63,522 nucleotides of DNA from Chitinophagaceae bacterium (GCA_016786745.1 JAEUVS010000009.1:1-63522); one strand, 5' to 3'; counted from the first letter of the stretch, positions 44,830-53,932 are shown. Translations and numbers: made by a program. The notes: a model not told the origin generated them from the letters alone.

Positions 44830-46644
44830 ATGAGCAACGAAGCAACGCATGGTCATCCTGAAGTAGTAACTACTCATGAAGCGCATCACGACGAGCACCA
44901 TGTGCATCATCATAAAGAAACGTTTATCACTAAATATGTATTCAGCCAGGATCACAAAATGATCGCCAGGCAGTTTCTTATCACCGGTATGGCATGGGCC
45001 ATCATCGGTGGTTTAATGTCGGTTCTCTTCCGTTTGCAGCTTGGATATCCCGACCAATCTTTTCCTTTCCTTGAAGATATATTGGGAAGATGGGCGAAGG
45101 ATGGAAAGATTACAGCGGAATCATATTACGCACTGGTTACAATGCACGGAACCGTACTCGTGTTTTTCGTGTTGACGGGCGGATTGAGCGGAACGTTTGC
45201 AAATTTTCTTATTCCCCTCCAGATCGGAGCGAGAGACATGGCCTCGCCATTTCTTAACATGCTTTCGTACTGGTTCTTCTTTATCGCGAGCGTGATAATG
45301 TTCAGCTCACTGTTTGTTCAGACAGGTCCTTTTTCCGGCGGATGGACGGCGTATCCACCATTGAGTGCGCTTGGCGAGGCCTCGCCAGGTTCCAAAGTGG
45401 GTATGGACCTATGGATAACCAGTATGGCTTTGTTTGTTGTGTCGTCATTGCTGGGAGGTCTTAACTACATCGCTACTATTTTGAACATGCGTACGAAAGG
45501 TATGAGCATGACGAGAATGCCGCTCACCATATGGGCGCTGTTCTTTACCGCTGTACTCGGAGTCCTCTCGTTCCCTGTGCTGCTGTCTGGTTTCATCCTC
45601 TTGCTGTTCGACCGCCATGCGGGAACAAGTTTCTATCTCGACAGCATCTACATAGGTTCTGCTGCCCTGCCTAACGAAGGCGGTAGCGCGATTCTGTACC
45701 AGCACCTGTTCTGGTTCCTTGGACACCCTGAGGTGTACATTATTATATTACCGGCGATGGGAATAGTGTCGGAAGTGATGAGCGTAAACGCGAGAAAACC
45801 CATTTTCGGATACATGGCGATGGTCGGTTCGCTGTTTGCGATCGCGATACTCGCGTTCCTCGTATGGGCGCACCACATGTTTGTGACAGGTATGAATCCG
45901 TTTCTCGGTTCGGTATTCGTGTTGCTGACCCTGCTGATCGCGATACCTTCGGCGATCAAAGTGTTCAACTGGCTCACCACCATCTGGCGAGGCAACATAC
46001 GGTTTACACCGGGAATGATGTTTTCACTGGGCTTTGTGAGCTTGTTCATCTCAGGTGGTCTTACAGGTATATTCCTTGGAAACTCAGCGCTCGATATAGC
46101 CCTGCATGATACGTATTTCGTTATCGCGCACTTCCACATTGTGATGGGTGTTGCGGGCTTTTTCGGAATGTTCGCCGGAATCTATCACTGGTTCCCGAAA
46201 ATGTTTGGCAGGTTTTTGAATAATACGATGGCATATATCCACTTCTGGGTAACCCTCATCGGTTCTTATCTCATTTTCTGGCCAATGCACTACGAAGGTT
46301 TAGCGGGTATGCCAAGACGTTATCTTGACTACACCAACTGGCTTTCGTTTAACCAGTTCGATGGACTAAACAAGTTTATTTCGACAGTTGCAATGGTCGT
46401 ATTCGCCGTGCAGCTCATGTTCATATTTAATTTCTTTTATTCAATATTCAAGGGCAGAAGAGTTACCGTGAAGAATCCATGGGGATCCTCCACGCTCGAG
46501 TGGACAACGCCAATTGTTGCCGGACACGGTAATTGGCCGGGAGAAATTCCTGAAGTTCACCGCTGGGCCTACGACTATAGTAAAGATGGAAGAGAATATA
46601 TTTCTCAAACAGAACCGGTTACCCCTGATGAAAAGCCGCATTGA
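44830..46644 (+). CDS. coxA: Cytochrome c oxidase subunit I (haem-copper, A1 type)
   Basis: A 604-residue twelve-span proton-pumping subunit that reduces oxygen to water. FLGHPEVYIIILPAMG carries the His-Tyr cross-link and the Glu of the D-pathway, the A1 signature; HDTYFVIAHFHIVMG has the haem ligands. The N-terminus is unusually His-rich (HEAHHDEHHVHHHK), about 40 residues before the first span. The last 17 nt overlap the start of ctaB. Confidence 0.97.
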   Translation: MSNEATHGHPEVVTTHEAHHDEHHVHHHKETFITKYVFSQDHKMIARQFLITGMAWAIIGGLMSVLFRLQLGYPDQSFPFLEDILGRWAKDGKITAESYYALVTMHGTVLVFFVLTGGLSGTFANFLIPLQIGARDMASPFLNMLSYWFFFIASVIMFSSLFVQTGPFSGGWTAYPPLSALGEASPGSKVGMDLWITSMALFVVSSLLGGLNYIATILNMRTKGMSMTRMPLTIWALFFTAVLGVLSFPVLLSGFILLLFDRHAGTSFYLDSIYIGSAALPNEGGSAILYQHLFWFLGHPEVYIIILPAMGIVSEVMSVNARKPIFGYMAMVGSLFAIAILAFLVWAHHMFVTGMNPFLGSVFVLLTLLIAIPSAIKVFNWLTTIWRGNIRFTPGMMFSLGFVSLFISGGLTGIFLGNSALDIALHDTYFVIAHFHIVMGVAGFFGMFAGIYHWFPKMFGRFLNNTMAYIHFWVTLIGSYLIFWPMHYEGLAGMPRRYLDYTNWLSFNQFDGLNKFISTVAMVVFAVQLMFIFNFFYSIFKGRRVTVKNPWGSSTLEWTTPIVAGHGNWPGEIPEVHRWAYDYSKDGREYISQTEPVTPDEKPH

Positions 46645-47557
46645 TCATGAGGTGAAGGGTGAACAGGAAGTTAGTTCTTTTAAAATAGCGAGCAAGATCC
46701 GCGACTACATGATGCTGATAAAATTCAGCCTCAGCTTTATGGTCGTGTTTTCCGCGGTAATCAGTTACCTGCTGGCGCCGAAAGTTGTTGAATACAACTG
46801 GAAGATGATTATTCTTCTTTTTGTTGCAGGCTTCCTGGTAACAGGAAGCGCCAACGCGGTGAACCAGGTGGTAGAAAAAGATACCGACGCGCTGATGAAG
46901 CGTACGGCCAAAAGGCCCGTAGCCTCCGGCAGGATGAGTGCCGGCGAAGGCTGGACATTCGCGGTAATCGCAGGCCTTGCAGGCGTTATCATTCTTGCGT
47001 ATTTTTTCAACATCCTGTCGGCATCGATCGCCGCCATCAGTTGGTTTATTTACGCATTCATGTACACGCCGCTAAAAAAGATCAGCGCGATATCGGTACT
47101 TGTAGGTGCGGTGCCCGGAGCGCTACCATGTTTAATCGGATGGGCAGCGGGACAGGATGAACTCAGCGCCGGCGGATGGATACTGTTCGCGATCCAGTTT
47201 TTCTGGCAGTTTCCGCACTTCTGGGCGATCGCCTGGATTGCGCATAATGATTACAGTAAGGCCGGGTTCAAACTGATGCCTTCTGTGGAAGGCCCTACCA
47301 AGTATTCGGCGATACAATCGGTGATCTATTCGCTGGTGCTTGTGCCGGTAGGAGTGCTGCCTTATCTTTCGGGCATGAGCGGAATGGTCAGCTTCTGGAT
47401 ATTGCTGGCGGCAAACCTGTCGATGGTTTGGCTCAGCGTGAGGTTGTACCGGAAAATGACAGTGTCTGCGGCGAGATCAGTGATGTTCGGCAGCTATATA
47501 TACCTCGCAGTGGTTTTATTGGCGCTGCTCGGCGACAAAAATGTTTTAATGGGATAA
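46628..47557 (+). CDS. ctaB: Protoheme IX farnesyltransferase (haem O synthase)
   Basis: A 309-residue UbiA-family inner-membrane prenyltransferase that makes haem O for the oxidase. NQVVEKDTDALMKRTAKRPV is the first Asp-rich motif and AWIAHNDYSKAGFKLMP the second. The ATG at 46628 overlaps the end of coxA by 17 nt; the longer frame would be antisense-like extra sequence. Haem A synthase (ctaA) is not in the window. Confidence 0.95.
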   Translation: MKSRIDHEVKGEQEVSSFKIASKIRDYMMLIKFSLSFMVVFSAVISYLLAPKVVEYNWKMIILLFVAGFLVTGSANAVNQVVEKDTDALMKRTAKRPVASGRMSAGEGWTFAVIAGLAGVIILAYFFNILSASIAAISWFIYAFMYTPLKKISAISVLVGAVPGALPCLIGWAAGQDELSAGGWILFAIQFFWQFPHFWAIAWIAHNDYSKAGFKLMPSVEGPTKYSAIQSVIYSLVLVPVGVLPYLSGMSGMVSFWILLAANLSMVWLSVRLYRKMTVSAARSVMFGSYIYLAVVLLALLGDKNVLMG

Positions 47558-47567
47558 AATTATAAAG

Positions 47568-48137
47568 GTGATTAGTGCAACTGTGAGTACACAAAGAAAA
47601 AAGATTCATCCCCATAAATTCACTTTATGGGTGGGCCTCGGCAGCATCGTGATGATGTTCGCAGGGCTTACCAGTGCGTATATCGTAAAAGAAAGCCAGC
47701 CTGAGTGGACGAGTGTTGAATTGCCGAAAGTGTTTTATTATTCCACTGCGGCGATTATAGCCAGCAGCATTACCATACAGATGGCGCTGAAAGCTTTTAA
47801 AGAGCGTAGCATGATGAACTATCGCAGGTTTATTACGCTGACGGCTCTGCTTGGAACTGTTTTTATTATCCTCCAGCTGATTGGGTTTAGCAGGATGTGG
47901 GGGGATGGTGTTGATTTTAAAGGTTCCGGAGCGGGCCAGTTTTTATATATCATTTTCGGGTTACACGTGTTGCACGTGTTAGGTGGGGTGGTAGCGTTGC
48001 TTGTGATTTTTTTTAAGGCTTTCAGTAAGAGGGTCAGGAATTATAATCCGGTGACGATTGAGTTGGCGAGTACGTATTGGCATTTTGTAGATCTTTTATG
48101 GATCTATTTGTTGGTGTTTTTTATTTGGACCCTATAA
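47568..48137 (+). CDS. coxC: Cytochrome c oxidase subunit III, first copy
   Basis: A 189-residue membrane protein with five spans, about the length of the short five-helix subunit III. YIIFGLHVLHVLGGVVALLV and ELASTYWHFVDLLWIYLLVFF are subunit III landmarks. Starts at GTG 47568; another GTG follows at 47583. It is followed by a 142-nt gap with palindromic repeats and a second subunit III gene, so one of the two may be the structural partner of a different helix set. Confidence 0.88.
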   Translation: MISATVSTQRKKIHPHKFTLWVGLGSIVMMFAGLTSAYIVKESQPEWTSVELPKVFYYSTAAIIASSITIQMALKAFKERSMMNYRRFITLTALLGTVFIILQLIGFSRMWGDGVDFKGSGAGQFLYIIFGLHVLHVLGGVVALLVIFFKAFSKRVRNYNPVTIELASTYWHFVDLLWIYLLVFFIWTL

Positions 48138-48250
48138 CGCCGCAGGCGAAAACGTCTTCTTCTTTTTTAGAAGAAAGAAAAGAATAAAAGGTATCATTTA
48201 CCTGCCGCCGCAGGCGAAAATTTTTCTTCTTTTTTAGAAGAAAAGAAAAA
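48138..48250. repeat. Two CGCCGCAGGCG palindromic repeats with T-rich hairpins
   Basis: Copies at 48138-48181 and 48206-48250 each read CGCCGCAGGCGAAAA followed by TTCTTCTTTTTTAGAAGAA, a 7-bp stem with a T-rich loop. They fill the 142-nt gap between the two subunit III genes, the largest break in the respiratory operon. Confidence 0.8.
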
Positions 48251-48279
48251 ATGAAATATTAAATAATTAATCGAATAAA

Positions 48280-48954
48280 ATGGCAAACGCGGTTTCAGCA
48301 AATCAAAAATGGTGGTCAGGAGGCAGAAGTCCCTTCAACGTAGAGTACGGAAAACTCATGATGTGGTACTTCCTCATGAGTGATGCGTTTACATTCGGCG
48401 CTTTTCTTATTTCCTACGGTTCCATCCGCTTTGCAACAAACGCATGGCCCGACCCGAACCACGTATTCTCATCGTTCCCATTCATGGGTCACACGCATCT
48501 GCCACTCGTTTTCGTGAGTCTCATGACCTTCATTCTTATCATGAGCTCCGTAACCATGGTACTCGCCGTGGGCGCAGGTCACATGAAAGATAGAAAAGGC
48601 GTTATAAAGTGGATGCTGTGGACTATTCTCGGCGGTATCGCGTTCTTAAGTTGCCAGGCATGGGAGTGGACGCACCTTTATCACCAGGGCGCGTGGTGGG
48701 GTAGCAATCCTTTCCTTAACTACGACAACACACAATCAACAACGAATTTTACTAACTTTTTCTTTACAATAACAGGCTTTCACGGGTTTCACGTGTTCTC
48801 GGGAGTAGTGATAAACATTATCATGCTTATCATGGCGATCAACGGTACATTCGACAGGAGAGGACACTACCTGATGATTGAAAAAGCAGGTCTCTACTGG
48901 CACTTCGTAGATCTCGTTTGGGTGTTTGTATTCACATGCTTCTACCTGTTCTAA
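48280..48954 (+). CDS. coxC2: Cytochrome c oxidase subunit III, second copy
   Basis: A 224-residue membrane protein with five to six spans. EYGKLMMWYFLMSDAFTFG, FHGFHVFSGVVINI and LYWHFVDLVWVFVFTCFYLF are subunit III signatures. It is about 35 residues longer than the first copy and only modestly similar. Paired short subunit III genes occur in Bacteroidota oxidase operons, where both are thought to be structural. Confidence 0.9.
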   Translation: MANAVSANQKWWSGGRSPFNVEYGKLMMWYFLMSDAFTFGAFLISYGSIRFATNAWPDPNHVFSSFPFMGHTHLPLVFVSLMTFILIMSSVTMVLAVGAGHMKDRKGVIKWMLWTILGGIAFLSCQAWEWTHLYHQGAWWGSNPFLNYDNTQSTTNFTNFFFTITGFHGFHVFSGVVINIIMLIMAINGTFDRRGHYLMIEKAGLYWHFVDLVWVFVFTCFYLF

Positions 48955-48978
48955 ATAAAAAATAGTTAAACTCTTTAT

Positions 48979-49422
48979 ATGGAAAATTCGCATGGTCATG
49001 TTTCGCACGGACAAACGGCAGATTCGCACGACAGCGGGCACGGTTTCGATACCAAAGCCATCTGGCGCACATTCTGGATATTGCTGGTAATTACGTGCAT
49101 CGAATTGATAGTGGGTATGTTTATCGCTCCGCGGTTTCCGCATACTACTAAAGTGTGGTTCAATATTCTATATATTATATTTACCGGCGCAAAGGCTTTT
49201 TATATCATCGCAGAATTCATGCACCTGCGTCACGAGATCAAGAATATGATTATGACCATTGCAATTCCCGCGCTGCTCTTCATCTGGTTTATAGGCGCGT
49301 TTCTGTGGGATGGCGATTCATTTAAAAATCTTCGTAACACTCTTGATCCTCACCATAAAGAAGCCACACAAAAACCAGTTGCCCCCGCTCCCGCTCACGG
49401 CACAGAAGAACATCTGAAATGA
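48979..49422 (+). CDS. Cytochrome c oxidase subunit IV family protein
   Basis: A 147-residue protein with a His-rich N-terminus (SHGHVSHGQTADSHDSGHG) and three membrane spans from WRTFWILLVITCIELIVG onwards, matching the small caa3/quinol oxidase subunit IV. It stabilises the oxidase. Ends in an Ala/Pro/His tail. It is the last structural oxidase gene of the operon. Confidence 0.85.
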   Translation: MENSHGHVSHGQTADSHDSGHGFDTKAIWRTFWILLVITCIELIVGMFIAPRFPHTTKVWFNILYIIFTGAKAFYIIAEFMHLRHEIKNMIMTIAIPALLFIWFIGAFLWDGDSFKNLRNTLDPHHKEATQKPVAPAPAHGTEEHLK

Positions 49423-49424
49423 TG

Positions 49425-49432
49425 TAACTTTG
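49425..49432 (+). promoter_or_regulatory. TAnnTTTG promoter element for the second SCO gene
   Basis: TAACTTTG, exact match, beginning 2 nt after the subunit IV stop and ending 7 nt before the ATG at 49440. It suggests SCO and DUF420 can be transcribed apart from the operon. Confidence 0.45.
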
Positions 49433-49439
49433 CGCCTCG

Positions 49440-50153
49440 ATGAGTAAAAAGGCAATTTTGTCTCTTTGTATTGTGGCGCTGCTTCCTTTGGTAAGCTATC
49501 TTATTGTAAAAAAAGCGAGCGAAAACGCTGTGGTGATGCCCACACGTTATTTCCCCGATTCCGTTGTAAATAAAGTAGTGGATGGAAAACAGGTTTCTGA
49601 TACCATCTGGCATAAAATAAACAACGTTACTCTCGTTAATCAACTCGGCGACACCGTTTCCCTCGACGATATAAGCGGTAGCATCATCATCGCCGATTTC
49701 TTTTTCACCCGCTGCCCTACTATCTGTCCCACTCTCACCCGAAACATGAAAGAGCTGCAGGATGCAATGAAAATGAAAGATGCCAGGAGAAGAATTGATA
49801 GCGGCTTTGTGCGGTTTATTTCATTTTCAGTGGATCCCGAAAGAGATTCTGTTGAAGCATTGAAAAAATATGCCGACAAGTACGGCGTAAATCATGATAC
49901 CTGGTGGTTCCTAACCGGTGAAAAGAAGAGAATTTATGATTTCGCCCTCAATGAGTTGAAGCTCGGATTGCAGGATGGAGAAGGCGTCGACTCGAATTTC
50001 ATCCACACGCAAAAGTTTGTGCTGATGGACAAAGACAGGGTGGTAAGAGGGTATTATAACGGACTCGACAGCACTGCAATGTCGAAGCTCGCGGAAGACC
50101 TTACATTACTGATGCTTGAAAAAGATCGAAAAAAGAAAAGAAAAATTTTCTGA
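49440..50153 (+). CDS. SCO family copper chaperone of the oxidase operon
   Basis: A 237-residue membrane-anchored SCO protein that would load copper into the CuA site of CoxB. The copper site is RCPTICPTL with Cys92 and Cys96, and His189 in FIHTQKF. Anchor at about 5-23. It shows the same residue pattern as the SCO at 16077 but is only partly similar, so the two are paralogues with different contexts. Its TGA overlaps the ATG of the next gene. Confidence 0.9.
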   Translation: MSKKAILSLCIVALLPLVSYLIVKKASENAVVMPTRYFPDSVVNKVVDGKQVSDTIWHKINNVTLVNQLGDTVSLDDISGSIIIADFFFTRCPTICPTLTRNMKELQDAMKMKDARRRIDSGFVRFISFSVDPERDSVEALKKYADKYGVNHDTWWFLTGEKKRIYDFALNELKLGLQDGEGVDSNFIHTQKFVLMDKDRVVRGYYNGLDSTAMSKLAEDLTLLMLEKDRKKKRKIF

Positions 50154-50695
50154 TGCTCGAACCGATTCTTGTTAAAAACGACCGACGCGCCCGCATACTT
50201 ATTATCGTTGTTTCTGTTGTTATTTTCTGCGCGATCGCCTTACTTGGACGGGTAGAAATCCCGGTGGGTGGAGATTTCGATGTGCACATTTTTGCGAAGG
50301 TCAATGCGATCATCAATTCGGTTGTATCGCTGTTGCTATTGGCGGGATTGATAGCGGTGAGGGCACGCAAATATGTATTACACAAGCGGATCATGATCTC
50401 CGCAATACTGCTATCGGTCTTGTTTCTTATTTCGTATATCTGCCATCACCTGCTGGCGGGCGATACGAAGTTTGGAGGTGAGGGGCCGATCAGGTATGTA
50501 TATTTTTTTATACTGATTACGCATATTATTCTCGCGGCCGTTATTCTTCCGTTTATACTTTTTACGGCTTACAGGGCGCTTATAGCAGAATGGCCAAAAC
50601 ATATGCGCCTCGCGCGTATTACATGGCCGATATGGTTTTATGTGTCAGTGACAGGAGTGGTGGTGTACCTGATGATTAGTCCGTACTATAATTGA
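50153..50695 (+). CDS. DUF420 membrane protein, CtaM-like oxidase maturation factor
   Basis: A 180-residue protein with about five membrane spans. DUF420 includes CtaM of Gram-positive bacteria, needed to mature haem-A oxidases; its position at the end of the cox operon supports the same job here. Conserved His residues lie in YICHHLLAG and FFILITHIILAA. It starts within the SCO stop codon and its last 10 nt overlap the convergent alkyltransferase-like gene. Confidence 0.82.
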   Translation: MLEPILVKNDRRARILIIVVSVVIFCAIALLGRVEIPVGGDFDVHIFAKVNAIINSVVSLLLLAGLIAVRARKYVLHKRIMISAILLSVLFLISYICHHLLAGDTKFGGEGPIRYVYFFILITHIILAAVILPFILFTAYRALIAEWPKHMRLARITWPIWFYVSVTGVVVYLMISPYYN

Positions 50696-51078
50696 GACGG
50701 ATCCCAAAATTTATTTTTAAAATCAACCACCACATCATCCTTCACCTTCACATTCTCCTTCTCCAATCTCCTCTGCATTTCGCCAGGATCACCAAAATGA
50801 AACCTTCCGGTAAGCATCCCATTCCTGTTCACCACGCGGTGCGCCGGAAGTTTCAATGACGGATCATGCGCACTACTCATCGCCCATCCAACCATTCGCG
50901 CCGACAACTTTGTGCCCAGGCAGGCAGCAATCGCGCCGTATGAAGTAACCCGTCCGCGCGGAATTTGCCTGACCACATCATACACCAGGCTGAAGAACGA
51001 TTCCTCTTTGGCTCCCGAAGGTTTTACGCTCGAAAGCTTTTCCCGAAGCGGCTTACTTTTTGTCTTTGCTTTCTTCAT
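50686..51078 (-). CDS. Alkyltransferase-like protein (MGMT family, active Cys lost)
   Basis: A 130-residue protein of the O6-alkylguanine-DNA alkyltransferase fold. The active-site motif PCHR is PAHR here (Ala79), so it cannot accept alkyl groups. RGRVTSYGAIAACLG and PAHRVVNRNGMLTG otherwise match. Such ATL proteins bind alkylated bases and flag them for nucleotide excision repair; uvrB is in this window. It is 3' of DUF5522 and trmB with overlaps, and overlaps the DUF420 end. Confidence 0.88.
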   Translation of the reverse strand: MKKAKTKSKPLREKLSSVKPSGAKEESFFSLVYDVVRQIPRGRVTSYGAIAACLGTKLSARMVGWAMSSAHDPSLKLPAHRVVNRNGMLTGRFHFGDPGEMQRRLEKENVKVKDDVVVDFKNKFWDPSQL

Positions 51079-51265
51079 TATTTTTTCTTTGAAGCAGGAG
51101 CATTGATCGTTTTGGCTCCTTCACATTGCTGTAATCGTAAGGACAATGCCGGCACCCGTTCCCGCAACAATATCCACGACTCAGAAGAAATTCTGCCGTA
51201 AACACTGTAAGCCCTTCATCATTTGTGTACGATTCAGGCTCCTCGTCTGGATACTTCCCGTTCAA
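51053..51265 (-). CDS. DUF5522 small cysteine-rich protein
   Basis: A 70-residue protein with GYCCGNGCRHCPYD, a five-Cys cluster characteristic of DUF5522, suggesting a metal or iron-sulfur site. Function unknown. It starts at TTG 51265, overlapping trmB by 32 nt, and its end overlaps the alkyltransferase-like gene by 26 nt, so the three form a chain of overlaps. The TTG is the only start that keeps the conserved YTNDEGLTVFTAEFLLSRG region. Confidence 0.75.
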   Translation of the reverse strand: MNGKYPDEEPESYTNDEGLTVFTAEFLLSRGYCCGNGCRHCPYDYSNVKEPKRSMLLLQRKNNEESKDKK

Positions 51266-51950
51266 TGATTAATTCTTTTAATTTCCCGTCTCTCGCTTCG
51301 AGAATTTTTTCCGGCAACACAAATTGCAGGTAATGGATTTTTTTACTTTTCGAAATGTCAAGGCATTCATAGTAAGTCTGGATTTTCAGGTCATCCGGAA
51401 TATCCGCACTCGCATATACATCAGCGTTATCTACTAACAATTCAAGATTGTAAAAATCGATAACCAGTTTGGTGAAGATATACAGATCCGGCGAATCTGT
51501 TTTTAAATGGATTTTTCCTCCCGGCGCCAGGAACGACTGGTAAATTCTTAAGAAATGCGGATGAGTAAGCCGTTTTCTCGCGCGGGAAGTTCGCAGTTGC
51601 GGGTCGGGAAAAGTTATCCATATTTCTGAAACTTCGCCAGGACTGAAATACTGATCGGTTTTGTCGATCTGGCTCCTTACGAATGCTACATTTCCGAGTT
51701 TTTCTTCCAGCGCTTTTTTCGCTCCTACCCAAATCCTGTTCCCTTTGAGATCTATCCCGATAAAGTTTCTATCGCTATGTAACCTTCCCAATCCCACCGC
51801 ATATTCACCTTTACCACACGCCAACTCAAGTGTCAGCGGGTTTTCATTGCCAAAGAAAGTGGCCCACTTACCCTTCATATGCAATGGGTACTCGAGCACA
51901 TTTCTAAACGTTCTGATCTCCGCAAAGCGCTGTAATTTCTTTTGACCCAT
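51234..51950 (-). CDS. trmB: tRNA (guanine-N7)-methyltransferase
   Basis: A 238-residue enzyme that methylates G46 in the variable loop of tRNAs using SAM. The SAM motif is LELACGKGEYAVG, with GIDLKGNRIWVGAKKA and ITFPDPQLRTSRARKRLTHP as later family motifs. The ATG at 51950 is chosen over an upstream TTG, which lies inside a TAnnTTTG element. Divergent from the cystathionine gene. Confidence 0.94.
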   Translation of the reverse strand: MGQKKLQRFAEIRTFRNVLEYPLHMKGKWATFFGNENPLTLELACGKGEYAVGLGRLHSDRNFIGIDLKGNRIWVGAKKALEEKLGNVAFVRSQIDKTDQYFSPGEVSEIWITFPDPQLRTSRARKRLTHPHFLRIYQSFLAPGGKIHLKTDSPDLYIFTKLVIDFYNLELLVDNADVYASADIPDDLKIQTYYECLDISKSKKIHYLQFVLPEKILEARDGKLKELIIEREVSRRGA

Positions 51951-51956
51951 CGCGAA

Positions 51957-51964
51957 CAAATGTA
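51957..51964 (-). promoter_or_regulatory. TAnnTTTG promoter element for trmB
   Basis: TACATTTG on the minus strand, exact match, 6 nt before the ATG at 51950; supports the shorter start. Confidence 0.5.
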
Positions 51965-52011
51965 AAATAATAGACGTGAAAAGAAACTAAATTCGCTCCA
52001 AAAGCCGAACG

Positions 52012-53157
52012 ATGAAACTCGCAACGAAACTGATACATGGTGGTATTGAACCGGATCCGTCGACAGGTGCAATTATGACGCCCATTTTCCAGACATCTAC
52101 GTATGTTCAGGAAGCGCCGGGAAAGAATAAGGGATATGAATACGCGCGTTCTCAAAATCCCACCCGTATGGTGCTGGAAGAAGCGCTTGCGATAAGTGAG
52201 AACGGTAAGTTCGGTTTATGCTTCAGCAGTGGTGTGGCCGCCACGGATGCCGTGATAAAACTTTTATCTCCTGGCGACGAAGTGATTGCCGGTAATGATA
52301 TGTATGGCGGCACTTACAGGTTGTTCAGTAAAGTGTTTGAAAAATTCGGAATAAAGTTTCACTATGTTGACATGTCCTCGACTGATAATATAAGTAAAGT
52401 TATCAATGAAAAAACCAGGTTGCTCTGGATTGAAACACCTACCAACCCGCTGATGAATATCGTTGATATAGCGTCTGTAACAAAACTGGCAAAGCAGAAG
52501 AAAATTCTCACCTGCGTAGACAACACTTTCGCATCGCCATACCTGCAGAATCCGCTCGATCTCGGCGCTGATATTGTAATGCATTCCGCAACAAAGTATT
52601 TAGGCGGCCACAGCGATGTAATCCATGGATGCCTCATGATGAACGACAGGGATTTGCGCGACCAGCTTTATTTCATACAAAAAAGTTGCGGAGCAGTTCC
52701 CGGCCCACAGGACTGTTTTCTTATTCTTCGCGGCTTGAAAACTCTTCACCTCCGCATGGAGAGACACTGCATAAATGGCGAGCAGGTAGCGAATTATCTT
52801 CGAAATCATAGTAAAGTCGGAAAGGTTTACTGGTGTGGGTTTGAAGATCATCCCGGGTACGCGGTTGCAAAAAAACAGATGCGCGGGTTTGGAGGTATGA
52901 TGAGCTTTACACTGAAAGATGATAGTGTAGAGAAAGCCATGAAACTTTTATCGTCAACAAAATTATTTGCGTTAGCGGAAAGCCTGGGTGGCGTTGAATC
53001 GTTAATTAACCATCCCGCGACTATGACGCACGCTTCCATACCGCGTGAAGAAAGAATAAAGAATGGGTTGACCGATTCGTTGATCAGGCTGAGTGTGGGA
53101 GTTGAAGATATCACCGATCTCATCGATGATCTGAACCAAGCGCTGGAAAGTTTGTGA
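52012..53157 (+). CDS. Cystathionine gamma-synthase/lyase family PLP enzyme
   Basis: A 381-residue enzyme of the Cys/Met metabolism PLP family. Lys195 in [11 protein letters not shown] binds pyridoxal phosphate, and the phosphate pocket [10 protein letters not shown] and YARSQNPTR are present. The family covers cystathionine gamma-synthase (metB), gamma-lyase and beta-lyase; sequence alone does not decide, so no symbol is given. Upstream has a near-match TAAATTCG at 51988. TIGR02757 overlaps its stop by 4 nt. Confidence 0.9.
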   Translation: MKLATKLIHGGIEPDPSTGAIMTPIFQTSTYVQEAPGKNKGYEYARSQNPTRMVLEEALAISENGKFGLCFSSGVAATDAVIKLLSPGDEVIAGNDMYGGTYRLFSKVFEKFGIKFHYVDMSSTDNISKVINEKTRLLWIETPTNPLMNIVDIASVTKLAKQKKILTCVDNTFASPYLQNPLDLGADIVMHSATKYLGGHSDVIHGCLMMNDRDLRDQLYFIQKSCGAVPGPQDCFLILRGLKTLHLRMERHCINGEQVANYLRNHSKVGKVYWCGFEDHPGYAVAKKQMRGFGGMMSFTLKDDSVEKAMKLLSSTKLFALAESLGGVESLINHPATMTHASIPREERIKNGLTDSLIRLSVGVEDITDLIDDLNQALESL

Positions 53158-53918
53158 ACAAAAGTGAGTTAAAAAAGTTTCTTGAAAGAAAGGTGGCCGA
53201 GTACAACAACCTTTCATTTATCCCACTCGATCCTGTGTCGGTGCCGCACCTCTTTACGAGAAAACAGGATATCGAAATCGCCGGATTTTTCGCAGCCACC
53301 TTTGCGTGGGGCAACCGTGCGACGATTATCAGGAAATGTAAAGAGCTTATGGCTCTGATGGATAACAGTCCCCACGATTTTATTGTTAACCATACAGAGA
53401 AAGACAGAAAGCGGTTCCTGGGATTTTGTCACCGCACTTTCAACGACACCGATTTACTATATTTTGTTTCATTTCTTCAGCATCATTATCGTAAACATAA
53501 TTCGTTGGAGGATGCATTTTTTCCAAAGGTGGTTAATGCTGTTGAAGATGCCCTCAATCATTTCAACACTTATTTTTTTTCGCTTGATGATGTGCCGCAG
53601 CGTACCAGGAAGCATGTTGCGTCGCCAATGAAAAATTCCGGTTGTAAGCGATTGAACATGTATTTAAGATGGATGGTTAGAAACGACGGAAAAGGGGTGG
53701 ATTTCGGGATCTGGAAAAAGATAAAGCCATCGCAACTGGTTATTCCCCTCGATTTGCATGTAGCCCGCGTGGCAAAAAGGTTCAAACTGCTTACCAGGCC
53801 AAATGCCGACTGGGAATCGGCCCTCGAACTCACTAATAATCTGCGTGAATTCGACGCGCAAGATCCTGTAAAATACGACTTTGCCCTCTTTGCCCTCGGT
53901 GTAATGGAGAAATTCTAA
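53154..53918 (+). CDS. TIGR02757 family protein
   Basis: A 254-residue protein matching TIGR02757, a conserved family of unknown function common in Bacteroidota. Landmarks are DPVSVPHLFTRKQDIEIAGFFAATFAWGNR, SPHDFI, and the C-terminal LDLHVARVAKRF, which resembles the DNA-glycosylase-like helical fold (helix-hairpin-helix neighbourhood). It starts at GTG 53154, overlapping the previous stop. Nothing in the context identifies its role. Confidence 0.85.
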   Translation: MNKSELKKFLERKVAEYNNLSFIPLDPVSVPHLFTRKQDIEIAGFFAATFAWGNRATIIRKCKELMALMDNSPHDFIVNHTEKDRKRFLGFCHRTFNDTDLLYFVSFLQHHYRKHNSLEDAFFPKVVNAVEDALNHFNTYFFSLDDVPQRTRKHVASPMKNSGCKRLNMYLRWMVRNDGKGVDFGIWKKIKPSQLVIPLDLHVARVAKRFKLLTRPNADWESALELTNNLREFDAQDPVKYDFALFALGVMEKF

Positions 53919-53924
53919 CTTCGC

Positions 53925-53932
53925 TACCTTTG
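53925..53932 (+). promoter_or_regulatory. TAnnTTTG promoter element for the DegT aminotransferase
   Basis: TACCTTTG, exact match, 17 nt before the ATG at 53950. Confidence 0.5.

Noticed and set aside
51965..52011. SAM riboswitch before the cystathionine gene
   Set aside because: The divergent gap is only 61 nt, too short for a SAM riboswitch with terminator.
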